Shown: positions 52,028 to 62,855, counted from the first letter of the stretch. The stretch is DNA of 64,000 nucleotides from Daphnia pulex (GCF_021134715.1 NC_060026.1:11275001-11339000); one strand, 5' to 3'. Notes: generated by a model from the letters alone, not told the origin. Program-made: numbers and translations.

Positions 52028-53006
52028 ATGGCGAATCTTTACACCCAAGCACAAAATTTAAATTGTTTCCTTTTTGATGTAGAATATTGTGGCCGACTTT
52101 TTCGTGTTCCAATTAACAGCAAAGAATTCGAAACTCGCATCAAACAAGGTAAATTTAGTCTTTTGTAACATCGTTTTATTTCAAAAATTGTAAAGTACAC
52201 GTTATGCATGAATTTGTTGCAGATGCCACGTTAAGGTTGGAATTTGTTAAAAAGGAATGGAAAGAACAGCCACTTTGTGGGAAAAGGTGACATACTTCAA
52301 AAATATTGCTCTCTCTTCCTAAACTTTCATATTTCTTCCTTACTTCAGTCTTTCCTTCCTCCCTACTCCCTCTTTCCTTCCTTCCTTTTCTTATGGACAT
52401 TGTTATTAGTTTTCTGTCAATTGAAATATGAATTTGGTTAAACTAAATTTAACACCATTTTTCAATGCCGTTTAGGTCAATAAAGAAATGGAAAAGAGAG
52501 GAGTGAAGACTACAGCTGAAAGATGCAGTGTTAAATTTGCAGCCATGAAGAAGAGATTCAACGAGCTAAATGATCAGAATGTCGACGGTGAAAAGGGCCG
52601 AAGGGTTCAGTGGCCGTTTTTCTCTAAGATGAATGAACTTCTAGGATTGTCGGATGCCTCAACGCTCAAACACGTGCATGGCGTAGGCGCTGACTCCTCC
52701 AAAATGCGGGATGATGACTCCAATCCGTCTACTCCTCCGCCACCCAAGAAGTCCAGAGCCAGGAACGCTAGGATTACCCATCCGGAATCAATATCCCGTT
52801 TAATTGAAATTGAAATGGACCGTTCATCGATGGACCAGGAATTCTTAAAGGAAATAAGAGCCAGTAATGCTGCTAGTTTAACGAAAACTGAGGCTATCGT
52901 ATCAGCGTCGAAGGCCTTCGAGAAACTAGCTAATGGGATGTTAAACAAATTCCAAAATATGCAAGGCGTTGTTTCTACAGAAGTAAGAGAGAAAATTGGT
53001 CTCTAA
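52028..53006 (+). CDS. Harbinger Myb/SANT-like DNA-binding partner protein
   Basis: The firm part is 52460-53006. After an acceptor (GCCGTTTAG) a frame with KEMEKRGVKTTAERCSVKF and MKKRFNELND carries the last helix of a Myb/SANT (trihelix-like) domain. A Ser/Pro linker with a basic PPPKKSRARNAR and a helical C-terminus follow. Upstream, an ATG at 52028 opens an exon ending at a GTAAAT donor, then a second exon from about 52223 (ATLRLEFVKKEWKEQ) to a GTGACA donor. That exon's phase does not fit the next one, so either a frameshift has broken the gene or I have missed a splice site. In this superfamily the Myb-like partner brings the transposase to the nucleus and to the element ends. Confidence 0.7.
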
Positions 53007-53465
53007 TTATATTTAACTCTTTTTATCTTTAATATTTTTCTTTAGATGAGCGTAATACATCAGTCAGAAGAGGTCGACTAATGGCAGAACACATTGAAGA
53101 AGATAAATTGTGAACGAATGAACCTCAAAACTTGTCAGAGTGCACTACCACCCCGTTTCCTTTTGTAATCCACATTTCCAAAGAATTGACCATTGTTTTA
53201 TTTCGGTTATATCCTCAATTTGTACCTGATCTCATTGTGCAGCAGTAAATAAATCTTTTTTTTGTTATCATGGGATCTAACGGTTTATGTTTCTGTGTGT
53301 CAAGCACAATGTTGTTTATGTCCATGTTTTAAACCATAAAAATTCGTGTGTTGAAACCAAACAAAATGAAATGAATAGGCAAATACGAAAGCTCTTTCAA
53401 ATATTATTTGAAATTGTATTTGTTGTTCGAGGTGTTGCGTCATATTTTCAACAATCTAAAGGAAA

Positions 53466-54746
53466 TTAAACGATGAATTGCTCTGCAATAAACTGTCTTT
53501 TTTGTACACCCTCTTCGGTCTCTCTCTCTTCGTCAAACTCGTAATCAGGATCATCTTCGTCGTCCAATTCAACGTCTGGGGCATCGTCAAGCCAGTTGTC
53601 ATGGCGCAAACCGAAATTATGGAAACAACAACAAACCAATAACGTACGGTGTGCATACCGCATTCGGAAGTAATCCAGGAACTTTACTCTTCGCCACTTC
53701 ATTTTTAATAGGCCAAATGCTCTTTCCACAACCTGTCGGTCTCTCTTAAGAGCTCGATTGAAGGCCATTTCATGATCTTCTAGTTCGTGGTTATTGCGAA
53801 AAGGAACGAGCAGATGTTGCCGAAGTGGATAAGCTGTATCTCCGAGAATATGATAGTTGGATCGTACAAGTTTAGCACCTAATGCTCTAGAGAGGGGACT
53901 GAGACGCAAAACTCTTGCATCGCCTATACTTCCCGGAAATCCAACCGCAGCGTCAATTATTTCCAAATCATGAGTAGATACTATTTGAAGCTTAATAGTT
54001 GTTTTGCATTTTCTGCTAGTATAAGATGGCAGCTGGTTTAGTGGTTGTCGTATTTCAAATTCTGTGGCATCGATAGCCCCTAAACAAAAAATGCTATTCA
54101 GTGACAAACAAAAATGATTTCTATCGTTAAAAAAACTACCTAGACTGTCTACAATTTGAAAATTTTCTGAGAGCTCTAAATATCTTTCTTCTCTCGGCCA
54201 TACTATGAAGCGGTCAGCCATATTATAAATAACCTTCATGGTTTTCATAACCACATAGTGTACCGTCCCTTGATTCATCCCAAACCGCCTTGACAAAACA
54301 CGGTAGGCTTCACGGTTTGCTAAACACCAGATCAAAATCATTAGCTTATCCGTTACAGGCAGGCCAGTATACACATAGTCAGTTAATATTTGCGGACTGA
54401 CAATCTCCACTAGAAGCTACAAAACAAAGAAATATAATATACACAGAAAATTGTGTTGACATATATTTCATACCTGAAACGTTCTTTTTGTAAAGCGAAA
54501 ATCTCGTTTGAATTGAATTTCTGGGTACGTTGCAAACCACGTCCCTACATATGCGGTGTAATAAATAGTTCTGTTTGCGTGAATTCGATGTAAGATCAAA
54601 CGCTGGCGCTGTAATAACTGCCTAAGAATGTCTTGTCTTCTTCTCAAAATCACAGTTTCAATAATATTATTCTCATCCTCGTCAGCAACTTGGACAAATA
54701 ACATAAATTGATTAAATAGAACTGCAACTTCTTGAATAAAATCCAT
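53466..54746 (-). CDS. HARBI1-type Harbinger transposase (DDE nuclease)
   Basis: Three exons (54474-54746, 54140-54416, 53466-54079) join at GT-AG sites to 387 codons plus stop with correct phase; the 60-nt intron 2 happens to be open. The N-terminal helices lead to a helix-turn-helix (YRVLSRRFGMNQGTVHYVV). The DDE nuclease follows: Asp in AIDATEF, Asp in LGDTAYPLRQ, Glu in VVERAFGLLK. The tail is very acidic (DVELDDEDDPDYEFDEE). It should cut the element out at its terminal repeats and insert it at 3-bp targets. Length is near the usual 350-400 aa. All catalytic residues are present. Confidence 0.92.
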
Positions 54747-54865
54747 TTGACTTGAATTCACGTTTAAAAACAAACTTTATTCATGTATTAGTTACCGTCT
54801 GCAACACAGAGCTACATTTTTATTTTATGTAATCTGGCAACATCATAAAACTATAAAAATAATGA

Positions 54866-54891
54866 AAAAAAAGTGGTCACTTAACGAACCC
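54866..54891 (-). repeat. Harbinger right terminal inverted repeat
   Basis: 26 bp, exact reverse complement of the left repeat, followed by the CAG duplication. Confidence 0.93.
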
Positions 54892-54966
54892 CAGTGCACA
54901 ACTAAAGAATCCGAATTGGGTTAACGTCTGAAGACCCTAACGTTCTATGTTGGCCAATCTTCATTC

Positions 54967-55050
54967 ACAGATTGTAAATCAATGAATGAATATTAAGCAT
55001 ACTGACTAACGGTAAAATATGAACTGCTCAAAAGTCAAAACGATCTTCGT
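54967..55050 (-). pseudogene. Duplicated fragment of exportin-7 (intron plus exon edge)
   Basis: This stretch closely matches 24931-25012 of exportin-7, including intron sequence (CACAGATTGTA) and exon sequence (GACTAACGGTAA versus GGCTAACGGTAA; ATGAACTGCTCAAAA; CGATCTTCGTCT), with small insertions. Because intron is included it is a DNA-level copy, not retroposed. It is far too short to function. It lies 73 bp outside the right end of the Harbinger element. Confidence 0.75.
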
Positions 55051-55384
55051 CTGTTGTATAATTGTAGAAATGAAAATGGGTATAAGGCTTATTAAACTTC
55101 AAAGGTATCCGCAGAGCAAATAGTCGTGCGGCTTGTCGACTAGTACGCACCGTATAGTGGTGGTTAGTGGGACTGCTGCTGCAAGTTTTTCTTGATTCAC
55201 AGTTTGATTGGTTTTTTATTGTCGAGTTAAAATTTTTTTAATGGTCGGCTAGTTACCTGTTATGGCAGACCCTTTAAATGAAATCATCCCGATTGTAAGA
55301 AGCCCAAATACCAGAAATTGCATGCTGTTAACACTCTGCATTTAGACTTTATTTTTTTCAAAATTATTAAGCTAACCAGCGCAG

Positions 55385-55625
55385 CAGCCTTGAGGTGATT
55401 GCAAAAGGACTGAATCAGGTGGAATGGAAATCAGCCAACCTGCTTGACTGCCAGGAATACTTCTTTGCACGCCTAAAACAGAATTAAAAATTACTGTACG
55501 ATATACTTGTTAAATTTGTGGTAAATAAACACAACATACCTGCCACATGGCCGCTTCACAATCCATCAGAAATTCCTTTAACTTCGGAAAATTGTTAGCC
55601 TATCACCGTCCGGATAAGGAAGCTA
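55385..55625 (-). pseudogene. MULE transposase domain fragment
   Basis: On the minus strand two exons are joined at a CAG|GTATGT donor (near 55541) and a TTTTAG acceptor (near 55473). They read FPKLKEFLMDCEAAMWQACK, then EVFLAVKQVG, a stop where Cys is expected, then a remnant resembling FHW-x-Q. The pattern (Asp, ...ACKEVFP, GC-FHW-Q) is that of the MULE transposase domain found in Mutator-like elements and FLYWCH proteins. The stop and short length show it is dead. Confidence 0.55.
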
Positions 55626-55629
55626 AATT

Positions 55630-56690
55630 GAAGGTTGTTTTTTTTAGGGGGGAGAATTGCTACCTTAGGATTACTGTAAATTATCCGGGTTAGTTTTAAG
55701 ACTCGATAATCTCGGTTAGTTGTTGTTCTTCGAGATTGGCTAACCCAAGCTATACTTGTTTAAAGAATGCTTCGATATTGATTTGTCAATGTTACACAAG
55801 TTGATTTTAGCCTTAAAATTGAGACAATCTAAATGTCATTATTTCAATAGTGCTCCATCCTAGAAAACTATAAAAAGTTGCAAAAATGGTATTATGTGTT
55901 GAATAGATAAGCACTCCCTGTGACAGTTTTACTAATAATCATGTTAATTAGAATTAGATGGGGAAGACCAGTAGGGGACTTAGGAATGAAAAATGTTGAT
56001 CTTCAAATCAAAAGTCAAATGATTTTTCAAATGGCATGGGGGCGAAAATTATGCATGAGATTACAAGGCTAACGATGCTCTTTTTTAAGCCCAAATAGAC
56101 CCACCTAGCTCTATTTTCCCTTCCCGTAAAAAAAAGCCAAAGTATTACGAATAACTTTTGGCCCTCTCGACTGTGCGAAAACTTTTACTCCCAAATTAAA
56201 AGGGTCCTGGCCCGTGAACAAAAAATATCCCCCTAAAATATACAGTACCTACCAGCAGAAGATTGGAAACGCCCGAGAGAAGCTTGTGTAAAAAGCCGAT
56301 TTTCGCGGCGTTCCTCCAAATCGGGTGTTTGACGGAGGGCATTGAAATTGTTTTTGGAAGTAGCCATAATAGTTGGCTTCTTCCTGAATTTTTCAAATAT
56401 TTTCATATTTAAGGGGGGGGGCAGCTAAAATGGATGTTCAATTTTGGAAACACGCTGTAGGGGTTTATTAAAAATGGGCTACTTTGCCCAATCTCTAAAT
56501 AGGGAAAAAATATAACCCTACAGAGACGCAAAAAAATGCAAAGTAAAGAACTGTGTTAGATCTTTAACAAGTGCTATTTTCAATATTTTCGATAAACATT
56601 TAATATAATGAATTTCGATTTGAAAATGAGATTTTTTATTTTGGACCATTTTCCCCCTTCTATCCCTCCCCGCGGTGTTGTCGTGATTTC
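55630..56690. other. Interval without recognisable gene
   Basis: AT-rich, with a G run at 56414-56421. No supported gene or repeat. Confidence 0.5.
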
Positions 56691-56698
56691 TCTGTTGT

Positions 56699-57260
56699 TT
56701 AATTTTCGTAGGAAGGGTAAATGTCGCCTACTAGATGAGCAAAGGCGAAATTGTCCCACCTCCGAAAATTAAACAATGGGCTTGATTTTTTGGTTTTAGG
56801 GAAAGTGTTGAAATTGGGCACCCCAAATATATTTTCTAATAAGGGTGGTTTTGTAAACCCACTTGGTTGCCAAACCGAAGAATGCCGTTGAGCAACACCC
56901 TTCTTAATGCTTTCTCTCTCTCTCGCCTTTCTTTTCAGCCTCCTTGCTGTCAGGAGGTGTTTTTTCTCACTCACTGAACTTTTATCTTTTATACTTAATT
57001 CTATATCATTTAAGAGTTGTTGGGAATTTGTGACTTTACTGGTGGCCACGTTGAGTTCTCTGATGAATCGATTCCAAATCGACGTCTTTGGCAAAACATC
57101 GGTCCTCCAGAAAGCTAAAGCGAACGAAAACGATGACCTGTTTCTGTTAGACATCCACTTCTTTACCTTGGCCGATTTATGGACGCTACTATTGGGTACA
57201 ATAGCTTTCCTTCCTGGAGAACCAAAGGGCGCAGTGCGTTCAAATGCTTTTCAGCATTCA
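56699..57260 (-). CDS. Unrecognised open frame, about 150-185 codons
   Basis: A minus-strand frame runs from about 57260 to a stop at 56699. It contains RKAIVPNSSVHKSAKVKKW and a SFALAFWRTDVLPK segment, then a Ser/Leu-rich helix and a very basic ARRLKRKARERESIKKG stretch. I do not recognise it. No start codon or splice site is decisive. It could be a fragment of a transposon structural protein or a lineage-specific gene. Confidence 0.3.
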
Positions 57261-57489
57261 AGAAACCATTTAGATGGCAAATAGCCTTTGGCCAGTTAAT
57301 ACAAATATTCGTCAGTTTCCTAGCAAGACAGGTTTTGGGACTACTATCGACAGAGTTAGTCCTAGTTGTACCATCAATATTGACTTACCTCATCCTACAC
57401 TTTTTGATTCATTACAATAAAAAATAAAATAGACGAATGCTTGAAATTTGAACAAAGGGCTGTAGCTTTCTTGAATGTTAAAGAGCTGT

Positions 57490-59830
57490 TGATGAGTAGA
57501 GACGAAGTATAAACGTGAGTAGAGACAATAAGATTACATACAAGAAGGCAATAGGCGCATTAAGAAACTAGATATAAGTGAAGCATTTTCGATGATAATG
57601 GCAAGAAATAAATTGGAAAAAAGTATTTGGAATAGAGAGAAAAAAATGATGTTGATGCTTCGGGTAATACGTTTTTAGCAAAACTTCGTCGTGTTTTTCG
57701 GGAACAATTGCCTTTCCAATTGAGCTTGTGTATATGGCGATACATATATGTGTATGTATGTGTATCTCCTTTAGATAATATTGGAAGAGTAAGCCGATTT
57801 GTCAGGAATAGCTTCATTAGCAAATAGTAGGTAATCGCGTTAGAGGATACACTTTGTGTTTTGCAATAAGATAAGCCGTGGATATCGTGCTGCCAAACTT
57901 AAAATTTACTGCTCTTATTGCATTTATCAGCTCGTCTCCCTTCGATTCTAGAGTTTTTTTTGTGTCACCGAACATTTTTTGTTTTTTGGCTTAATCCATA
58001 AATTCTCCAAGTTTCTTTTGTAATTTGGAATTGGCTTCTTCAGTGCCTACGACGTTTCTAGCTGCTACTTTATCTTTAAATGGTACACTAATATTTATAT
58101 AGTCATGGCAATTACTAATTTATAAAAAGGTTTAATTTCAATTTGATAAAAGAGCTTTTGATGAGTAGAGAAAAAGTATAAACGTGAGTAGAGACAATAA
58201 GATTACATACAAGAAGGCAATAGACACATTAAGAAACTAGATATAAGTGAAGCATTTTCGATGATAACGGCAAGAAATAAATTGGAAAAAATTATTTGGA
58301 ATGCAGATAAAAAAAATGATGGAGATGCTTCGGGTAATACGTAATTAGCAAAACTTCGTTTGGTTTTTCGCGAACAATTGCCTTACCAATTGAGCTTGTG
58401 AACATGGCGATATATGTATATCTTCTTTTGATAATATTTAAAGACTCAGCCGATTTGTCAGGAATAGCTTTATTAGCAAATAGTAGTTAATCGCGTTAGA
58501 GGATACATTTTGTGTTTTGCAATAAGACAAGCCGCGGATATCTTGCTGCCACACTTAACATTTACTGCTCTTATTGCATTTATTAGCTCGTCTCCCTTCG
58601 ATTCTACAGATTTTTTTGTGACACCGAACATTCCTTGTTTTTCGGCTAAATCCATAAATACTTCAAGTTCCTTTTGTAATTTGCAATTGGCTTCTTCAGT
58701 GCCTACGACGTTTCTAGCTGCTACTTCATCTTTAAATGATACGCCAATATTTATATAGTCATGGCAATTACTAATTTAGCAAAATTTTTAATTTCAATTT
58801 TATTTTTCGAAAACTTATCTAAATAATTTGCTGTAATGGTTTGGAACAGGGATTTCTATGGTTTGGAACAGAGATTTCTATAATTCAAGCAAATGAGGTT
58901 CATAGAAAAGCATTCTTTTTTTGCCATTAGTTAAAGGGTAAAAAATGATCTTGACTCCACTTGTCCTATCCTATTGGTTAGACCGAAAGGGAAAAAAATA
59001 CTAGTGATTGTTTTTGTAAAATCAATCTGAAAAGATTCCATGGCTTACAATTTTATTGAGAAATAGCAAAGAAAATCCATAGTGTGTTAATTCTTGATTT
59101 CAATTCAGTTAAAGCTCCCGTTTTGTCCCAACTAGTTTTCCGTCCGGAAAATGCCATTGGTAAAACCAAAAATATTTTGAAAAAAGCTCCAGTGTAGCCC
59201 AGGCTGTTCGTGGAAATGCAGTAGTCTTTGAATGGACGGCTTGCAATCTATTTAATAGCACAAAGTAGCTGTGCTTTCCGGATATTTGGATATTTGTAGG
59301 GTAAAAAAATTCGAAACATTCTTTTGATAATATTTAAAGAGTCAGCCGATTTTTCAGGAATAGCTTTATTAGCAAATAGTAGTTAATCGCGTTAGAGGAT
59401 ACACTTTGTGTTCTGCAATAAGACAATTCGCGAATATCTTGCTGCCAATCTTAACTTTTACTGCTCTTATTGCATTTATCAGCTCGTCTCCCTTCAATTC
59501 TACAGCTTTTTTTGTGACACCAAACATTCCTTGTTTTTCGGCTAAATCCATAAATACTTCAAGTTCCTTTTGTAATTTGTAATTGGCTTCTTCAGTGCCT
59601 ACGAAGTTTCTAGCTGCTACTTCATCTTTAAATGATACACCAATAATACACCACCACCACCAATAATGATAAACACAAATATTTTGAAAAAAGCTTAAGT
59701 GTAGCCCAGGCTTTTCGTGGAAATGCAGCAGTCTTTGAATGGGCGGCTTGCAATCTATTTAATTGCACAAAGTAGCTGTGCTTTCCGGATATTTTGATAT
59801 TTGTAGGGTAAAAAAATTCGAAAAAAGAAA
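57490..59830. repeat. Imperfect tandem repeats carrying a minus-strand frame
   Basis: The block at about 57490-58125 recurs at about 58160-58770 (spacing ~0.67 kb), and its right half recurs at about 59330-59645. A second block (59172-59318) recurs at 59680-59822, spacing 508 bp. Each first-type unit encodes on the minus strand a segment with VVGTEEAN, then KLQKELEVFMDLAEKQGMFG, then KGDELINAIRAV. It is open over 60 codons in the second and third copies and interrupted in the first. No family recognised. Confidence 0.7.
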
Positions 59831-59839
59831 AGGTGGGAG

Positions 59840-60430
59840 AAGGTTCAAAGAAAGAATTCGCTTATAGATTTTTACGAGTCTAATTTTCTTGAGGTTCGAC
59901 GGCTGGCACCATTGAAATGCAAAGCAGAACATCCAAACATTCAAACATTACAATGTTTTTCAAAAAATTCCCGGTATTCTTTCTTTGTACTTCCCAACAT
60001 TAAAACCGGGCAAAGTGGATCCTGTTTTAAGTTTCAATTTTTCTTAGATAAACCACGAATGGAAAATTGTTGAGTCAAAGGTTTGCCTGTAATTTTTAAA
60101 GTCCACCCACATGTATCCAACTGTACTTTTCAAACACTTCATTTATTCATCTGTCATGAAACTTGTAAGTAACGAAAACGAAAGACCAGCTTTCCTCGTT
60201 AACATCCCGATCGATTTTATGGAATCTTGTCATCCTCAACAACAATTAAAAAAAGGTTTTAGGTTGCGAAGCATTCTAACAATTTTTACCTTAGCAACAT
60301 ACCGGGATCTTCTGGATTCCATGCAGGCCCCCTAAGATTTTTTAAAGGAAATTTCAATTGAGCACAATTACACGAGAAAATATTTCCCTAGCAACTTCCC
60401 TAACAAACACACTACTCGATACCAGAAATA
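59840..60430. other. Interval without recognisable gene
   Basis: Short open frames only; none has supporting motif or splice context. Confidence 0.5.
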
Positions 60431-60433
60431 CGA

Positions 60434-60823
60434 TACCAGATATTAGCCAATGGATTTTCCAAGCATAGGTCGAACACTTTTGGTTCAATTTCAAAGGATA
60501 CCTTTTGAAGGGAATATCTTCTGCTCTAACTATTCTAAATCAACAGCCCTATCTTTTTTGACACCGGAAAAGGAATATTATACCTTTTACATGAGATTAG
60601 CCGTTGGTGAACTTCCAAAAAGGTTCTCAGCCAGATTTTAACCAGTGTGTTTTCCAAGCATAGTTCTAACACTTTTTGTTGAATTTAAAAGGATACTTTT
60701 TGAAGGGAATTTCTTCTGCTCTTTCTATTCTAAATCTACAGCCCTATCTTTCTTTGACATCGGATATGGAATGTTTTATCTATTACATGAGATTAGCTGC
60801 TGCCAGCAGCTCCACCAGCAGCC
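60434..60823 (+). repeat. Two tandem 195-bp units
   Basis: 60434-60628 and 60629-60823 are diverged copies. They share TTTTCCAAGCATAG, GAAGGGAAT-TCTTCTGCTCT and ACAGCCCTATCTTT. The second copy ends in a GCTGCTGG-type palindromic stretch near 60800-60835. Confidence 0.75.
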
Positions 60824-60865
60824 TGCTGGTGGACTTTACAAAAAGGATCTCTTCTTTAATTGAAC

Positions 60866-61003
60866 TATATAAACATTCACAAGTGAAATTTTTCTTTTCC
60901 TTTGTGTGTGCAACACATAACACAGAATTCTAAACTTGTTTACTTAGTAAACACCGTGAGTATCGTACGAAAGTGACAATATTTGTGCTGACCTGTTCCG
61001 ACC
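60866..61003 (+). promoter_or_regulatory. Possible promoter and orphan first exon
   Basis: TATATAAA at 60866-60873 is followed about 140 bp later by CGAAGATG|GTAAGT, a start codon sitting directly on a perfect splice donor. Arthropod cuticle and ribosomal genes often have such tiny first exons. No second exon with a signal peptide or other coding content was found before 62.2 kb, so this may be the relic of a lost gene. Confidence 0.3.
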
Positions 61004-61009
61004 GAAGAT

Positions 61010-61850
61010 GGTAAGTTCATTCATGCTGATAAGCATCTATTAATACGAATTTTCCGCTTAATCAACAGGGGTTTCTAGCTTTAATAGGTCAAGTTTGAAT
61101 TTATCATCAGCGTTGAAATAGTTGTTTAGGTGAGCGATCCCTAAAAAGAGAGAAAAATAGCAGACGAGTCAACAAAGAATCTCGTAATTCTGTGAAATAT
61201 TTTGAGAAATTGCTGAATCGTCGGCTATTTTCCACTTTTTTTAGGGGTCGCCCAATAAAACATTTTGGTGGGGAGAGGGGCTTTTACAATTCATGGAGCT
61301 AATATAAACTGTAATAATTAATGACTCATATAGATATGATAACTTAAACAATTAAAACAAATGTACCACTGAAATCAGCGTGAAAATATCTATTGAATGG
61401 TTTTAATTTAACACTGAGTCCACCACTCAATGAGGCCAAAATTGGGGGTTTTGGGGGTTTACAATTTTCGGAAAAGGGTGACGGAGGCATCGAGTCAGTC
61501 CCCGTATAAACCATATTGTGCAGAATTTTACGGAAAACACAATGGTTAAATCCGTAATGTTCTAGCTAGCATAGTTTATAAGTGATTAAATGAAAACTAA
61601 GGGACCCCCCTGAAATTGTAGCGTTTTTACTGATTTTTGACATCAGTTTTCGGGCAAACGAGACCTTAAATTAAAAATCTAATTTTTTAGAATGAAAGAT
61701 TTTGCCCCCCTCAAGATACATCTCGCCCCGTTTTTATTTTAAACGGTTGTTAGCAGAGATATTGGCAAAATCTTGAAAATTTAAAATCATTTTCTGAAGA
61801 TTTTCGCCATTGACAGACGTCATTTCGCCATGCCATCTAGCGGCCGATTT
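61010..61850. other. Interval without recognisable gene
   Basis: AT-rich sequence with a GGGGGTTTTGGGGG motif near 61445-61458. No coding or repeat structure could be supported. Confidence 0.5.
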
Positions 61851-61852
61851 TC

Positions 61853-62030
61853 AAAAAAGCAAGGGAGATCTATTCTTCTGGCCATTAATTTTTGATTGAT
61901 TGAATGATTGAATTATTGAGAAAAGAATGGAATCGATGTAAAAAGCTGGGCTTGGTTGGCTATCGATAGTTGGAGTTCGAAAAAAAAAATTAATGGCCAG
62001 AAGAATAGTAGATCTCCCTTGCTTTTTTTT
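61853..62030. repeat. Hairpin element with ~40-bp arms
   Basis: 61853-61893 and 61986-62030 are reverse complements over GCAAGGGAGATCTA and TTCTTCTGGCCATTAATTTT, with a 3-bp insertion in one arm and a ~90-bp loop. Probably a small MITE. Confidence 0.8.
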
Positions 62031-62213
62031 ACAATTTTACAAGTCAAAAGTGTTAAAAAATTGTTTTTCCCGTTTTCATCCTACCACCGTACTTCAGTTC
62101 GAATTTTGTTCGCAAAAGATAAGCGAATAAACAACCAAGCAGGTGGGAAAAAAAGAATATTGGTTTTTTAAATTAGATATATTATTAAAGTGTATTTCAA
62201 TTTCAGGGTGGTT

Positions 62214-62258
62214 CATACAAAAATTTTTGAATTACGCAACACACAAACATTAAATTTT
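62214..62258 (-). repeat. Conserved 3' flank of the cuticle gene, copy 1
   Basis: Contains GCAACACACAAACATT-AAATT, matched by 63955-64000. It lies just past the cuticle stop codon, in the 3'UTR. Confidence 0.75.
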
Positions 62259-62264
62259 ATAATT

Positions 62265-62801
62265 TTAATAAGCGCTGGATTTGTTGCCATTGCCATTTGG
62301 CTTTGCTACATTTCCACTGCCATATCCACTGTTTCCATTTCCGCTGCTGCCGTAGTTGTTTCCACCGTTTCCAGCTCCAGCTGAAGCTCCAGCTCCGTAG
62401 TTGTTGCCACCGTTTCCAGCTCCAGCTGAAGCTCCAGCTCCGTAGTTGTTGCCACCGTTTCCAGCTCCAGCTGATGCTCCAGCCCCGTAGTTGTTGCCAC
62501 CGTTTCCAGCTGCAGATGAAGCTCCAGCTCCGTAATTGTTGCCGCCATTTCCAGCTGATGCTCCAGCTCCGTAGTTGCCATTGCCTCCGGATGGTGCGGG
62601 GAATTGAGCTTCACCTTCGTACTTGACGTCAGCGACGTAGCCGTTTTCGTCAGCGCGATAGGAAACGATCTGAGTGCGGCTATCGGGGAGAAGAACGCGG
62701 TAAGATCCGATCACAACTTTGCCGTCACTTTTGGCTTCATGGGCGTAGTCGTTCTTGGTTGGCTCGTCCTTAACTTCCCAGGCGAATTCGTAGGGCATCA
62801 T
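62265..62801 (-). CDS. Cuticle protein with Rebers-Riddiford chitin-binding domain, no signal peptide
   Basis: The product has 178 residues. Residues 3-65 form the extended R&R chitin-binding domain (YEFAWEVKDEPTKNDY; then VVIGSYRVLLPDSRTQIVSY; then GYVADVKYEGEAQ). The rest is Gly/Ala/Asn-rich with five to six GNGGNNYGAGASAGA-type repeats, as in elastic or structural cuticle proteins. Such proteins are secreted, yet the frame starts two residues before the domain and no hydrophobic leader is seen. Just upstream, ATGAGCAAA|GTAAGT has the form of the usual tiny first exon and donor, but the domain follows 6 bp later in place of an intron and leader exon. A TATA box lies at the expected distance. 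It is either a deletion-damaged copy or an assembly collapse. Confidence 0.85.
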   Translation of the reverse strand: MMPYEFAWEVKDEPTKNDYAHEAKSDGKVVIGSYRVLLPDSRTQIVSYRADENGYVADVKYEGEAQFPAPSGGNGNYGAGASAGNGGNNYGAGASSAAGNGGNNYGAGASAGAGNGGNNYGAGASAGAGNGGNNYGAGASAGAGNGGNNYGSSGNGNSGYGSGNVAKPNGNGNKSSAY

Positions 62802-62855
62802 AACTTACTTTGCTCATTTTGTTGAGAGAAGATTATTTGAACACTTCAGAGAAGG

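Larger units (their letters stand above)
51774..54891. mobile_element. PIF/Harbinger DNA transposon, near-complete
   Basis: The 26-bp terminal inverted repeats are perfect: 51774-51799 (GGGTTCGTTAAGTGACCACT then T-run) and 54866-54891. CAG lies on both sides (51771-51773 and 54892-54894), a 3-bp target duplication within the 3-bp class expected for PIF/Harbinger. Inside are two convergent genes, a Myb/SANT-like protein (plus) and a HARBI1-type transposase (minus), the standard gene pair of the superfamily. Total length is 3118 bp. The transposase is intact, so mobility is possible if the second protein works. Confidence 0.93.

Noticed and set aside
62297-62626. Plus-strand leucine/glutamine/serine-rich frames opposite the cuticle gene
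   Set aside because: They are antisense shadows of the Gly/Asn repeats.
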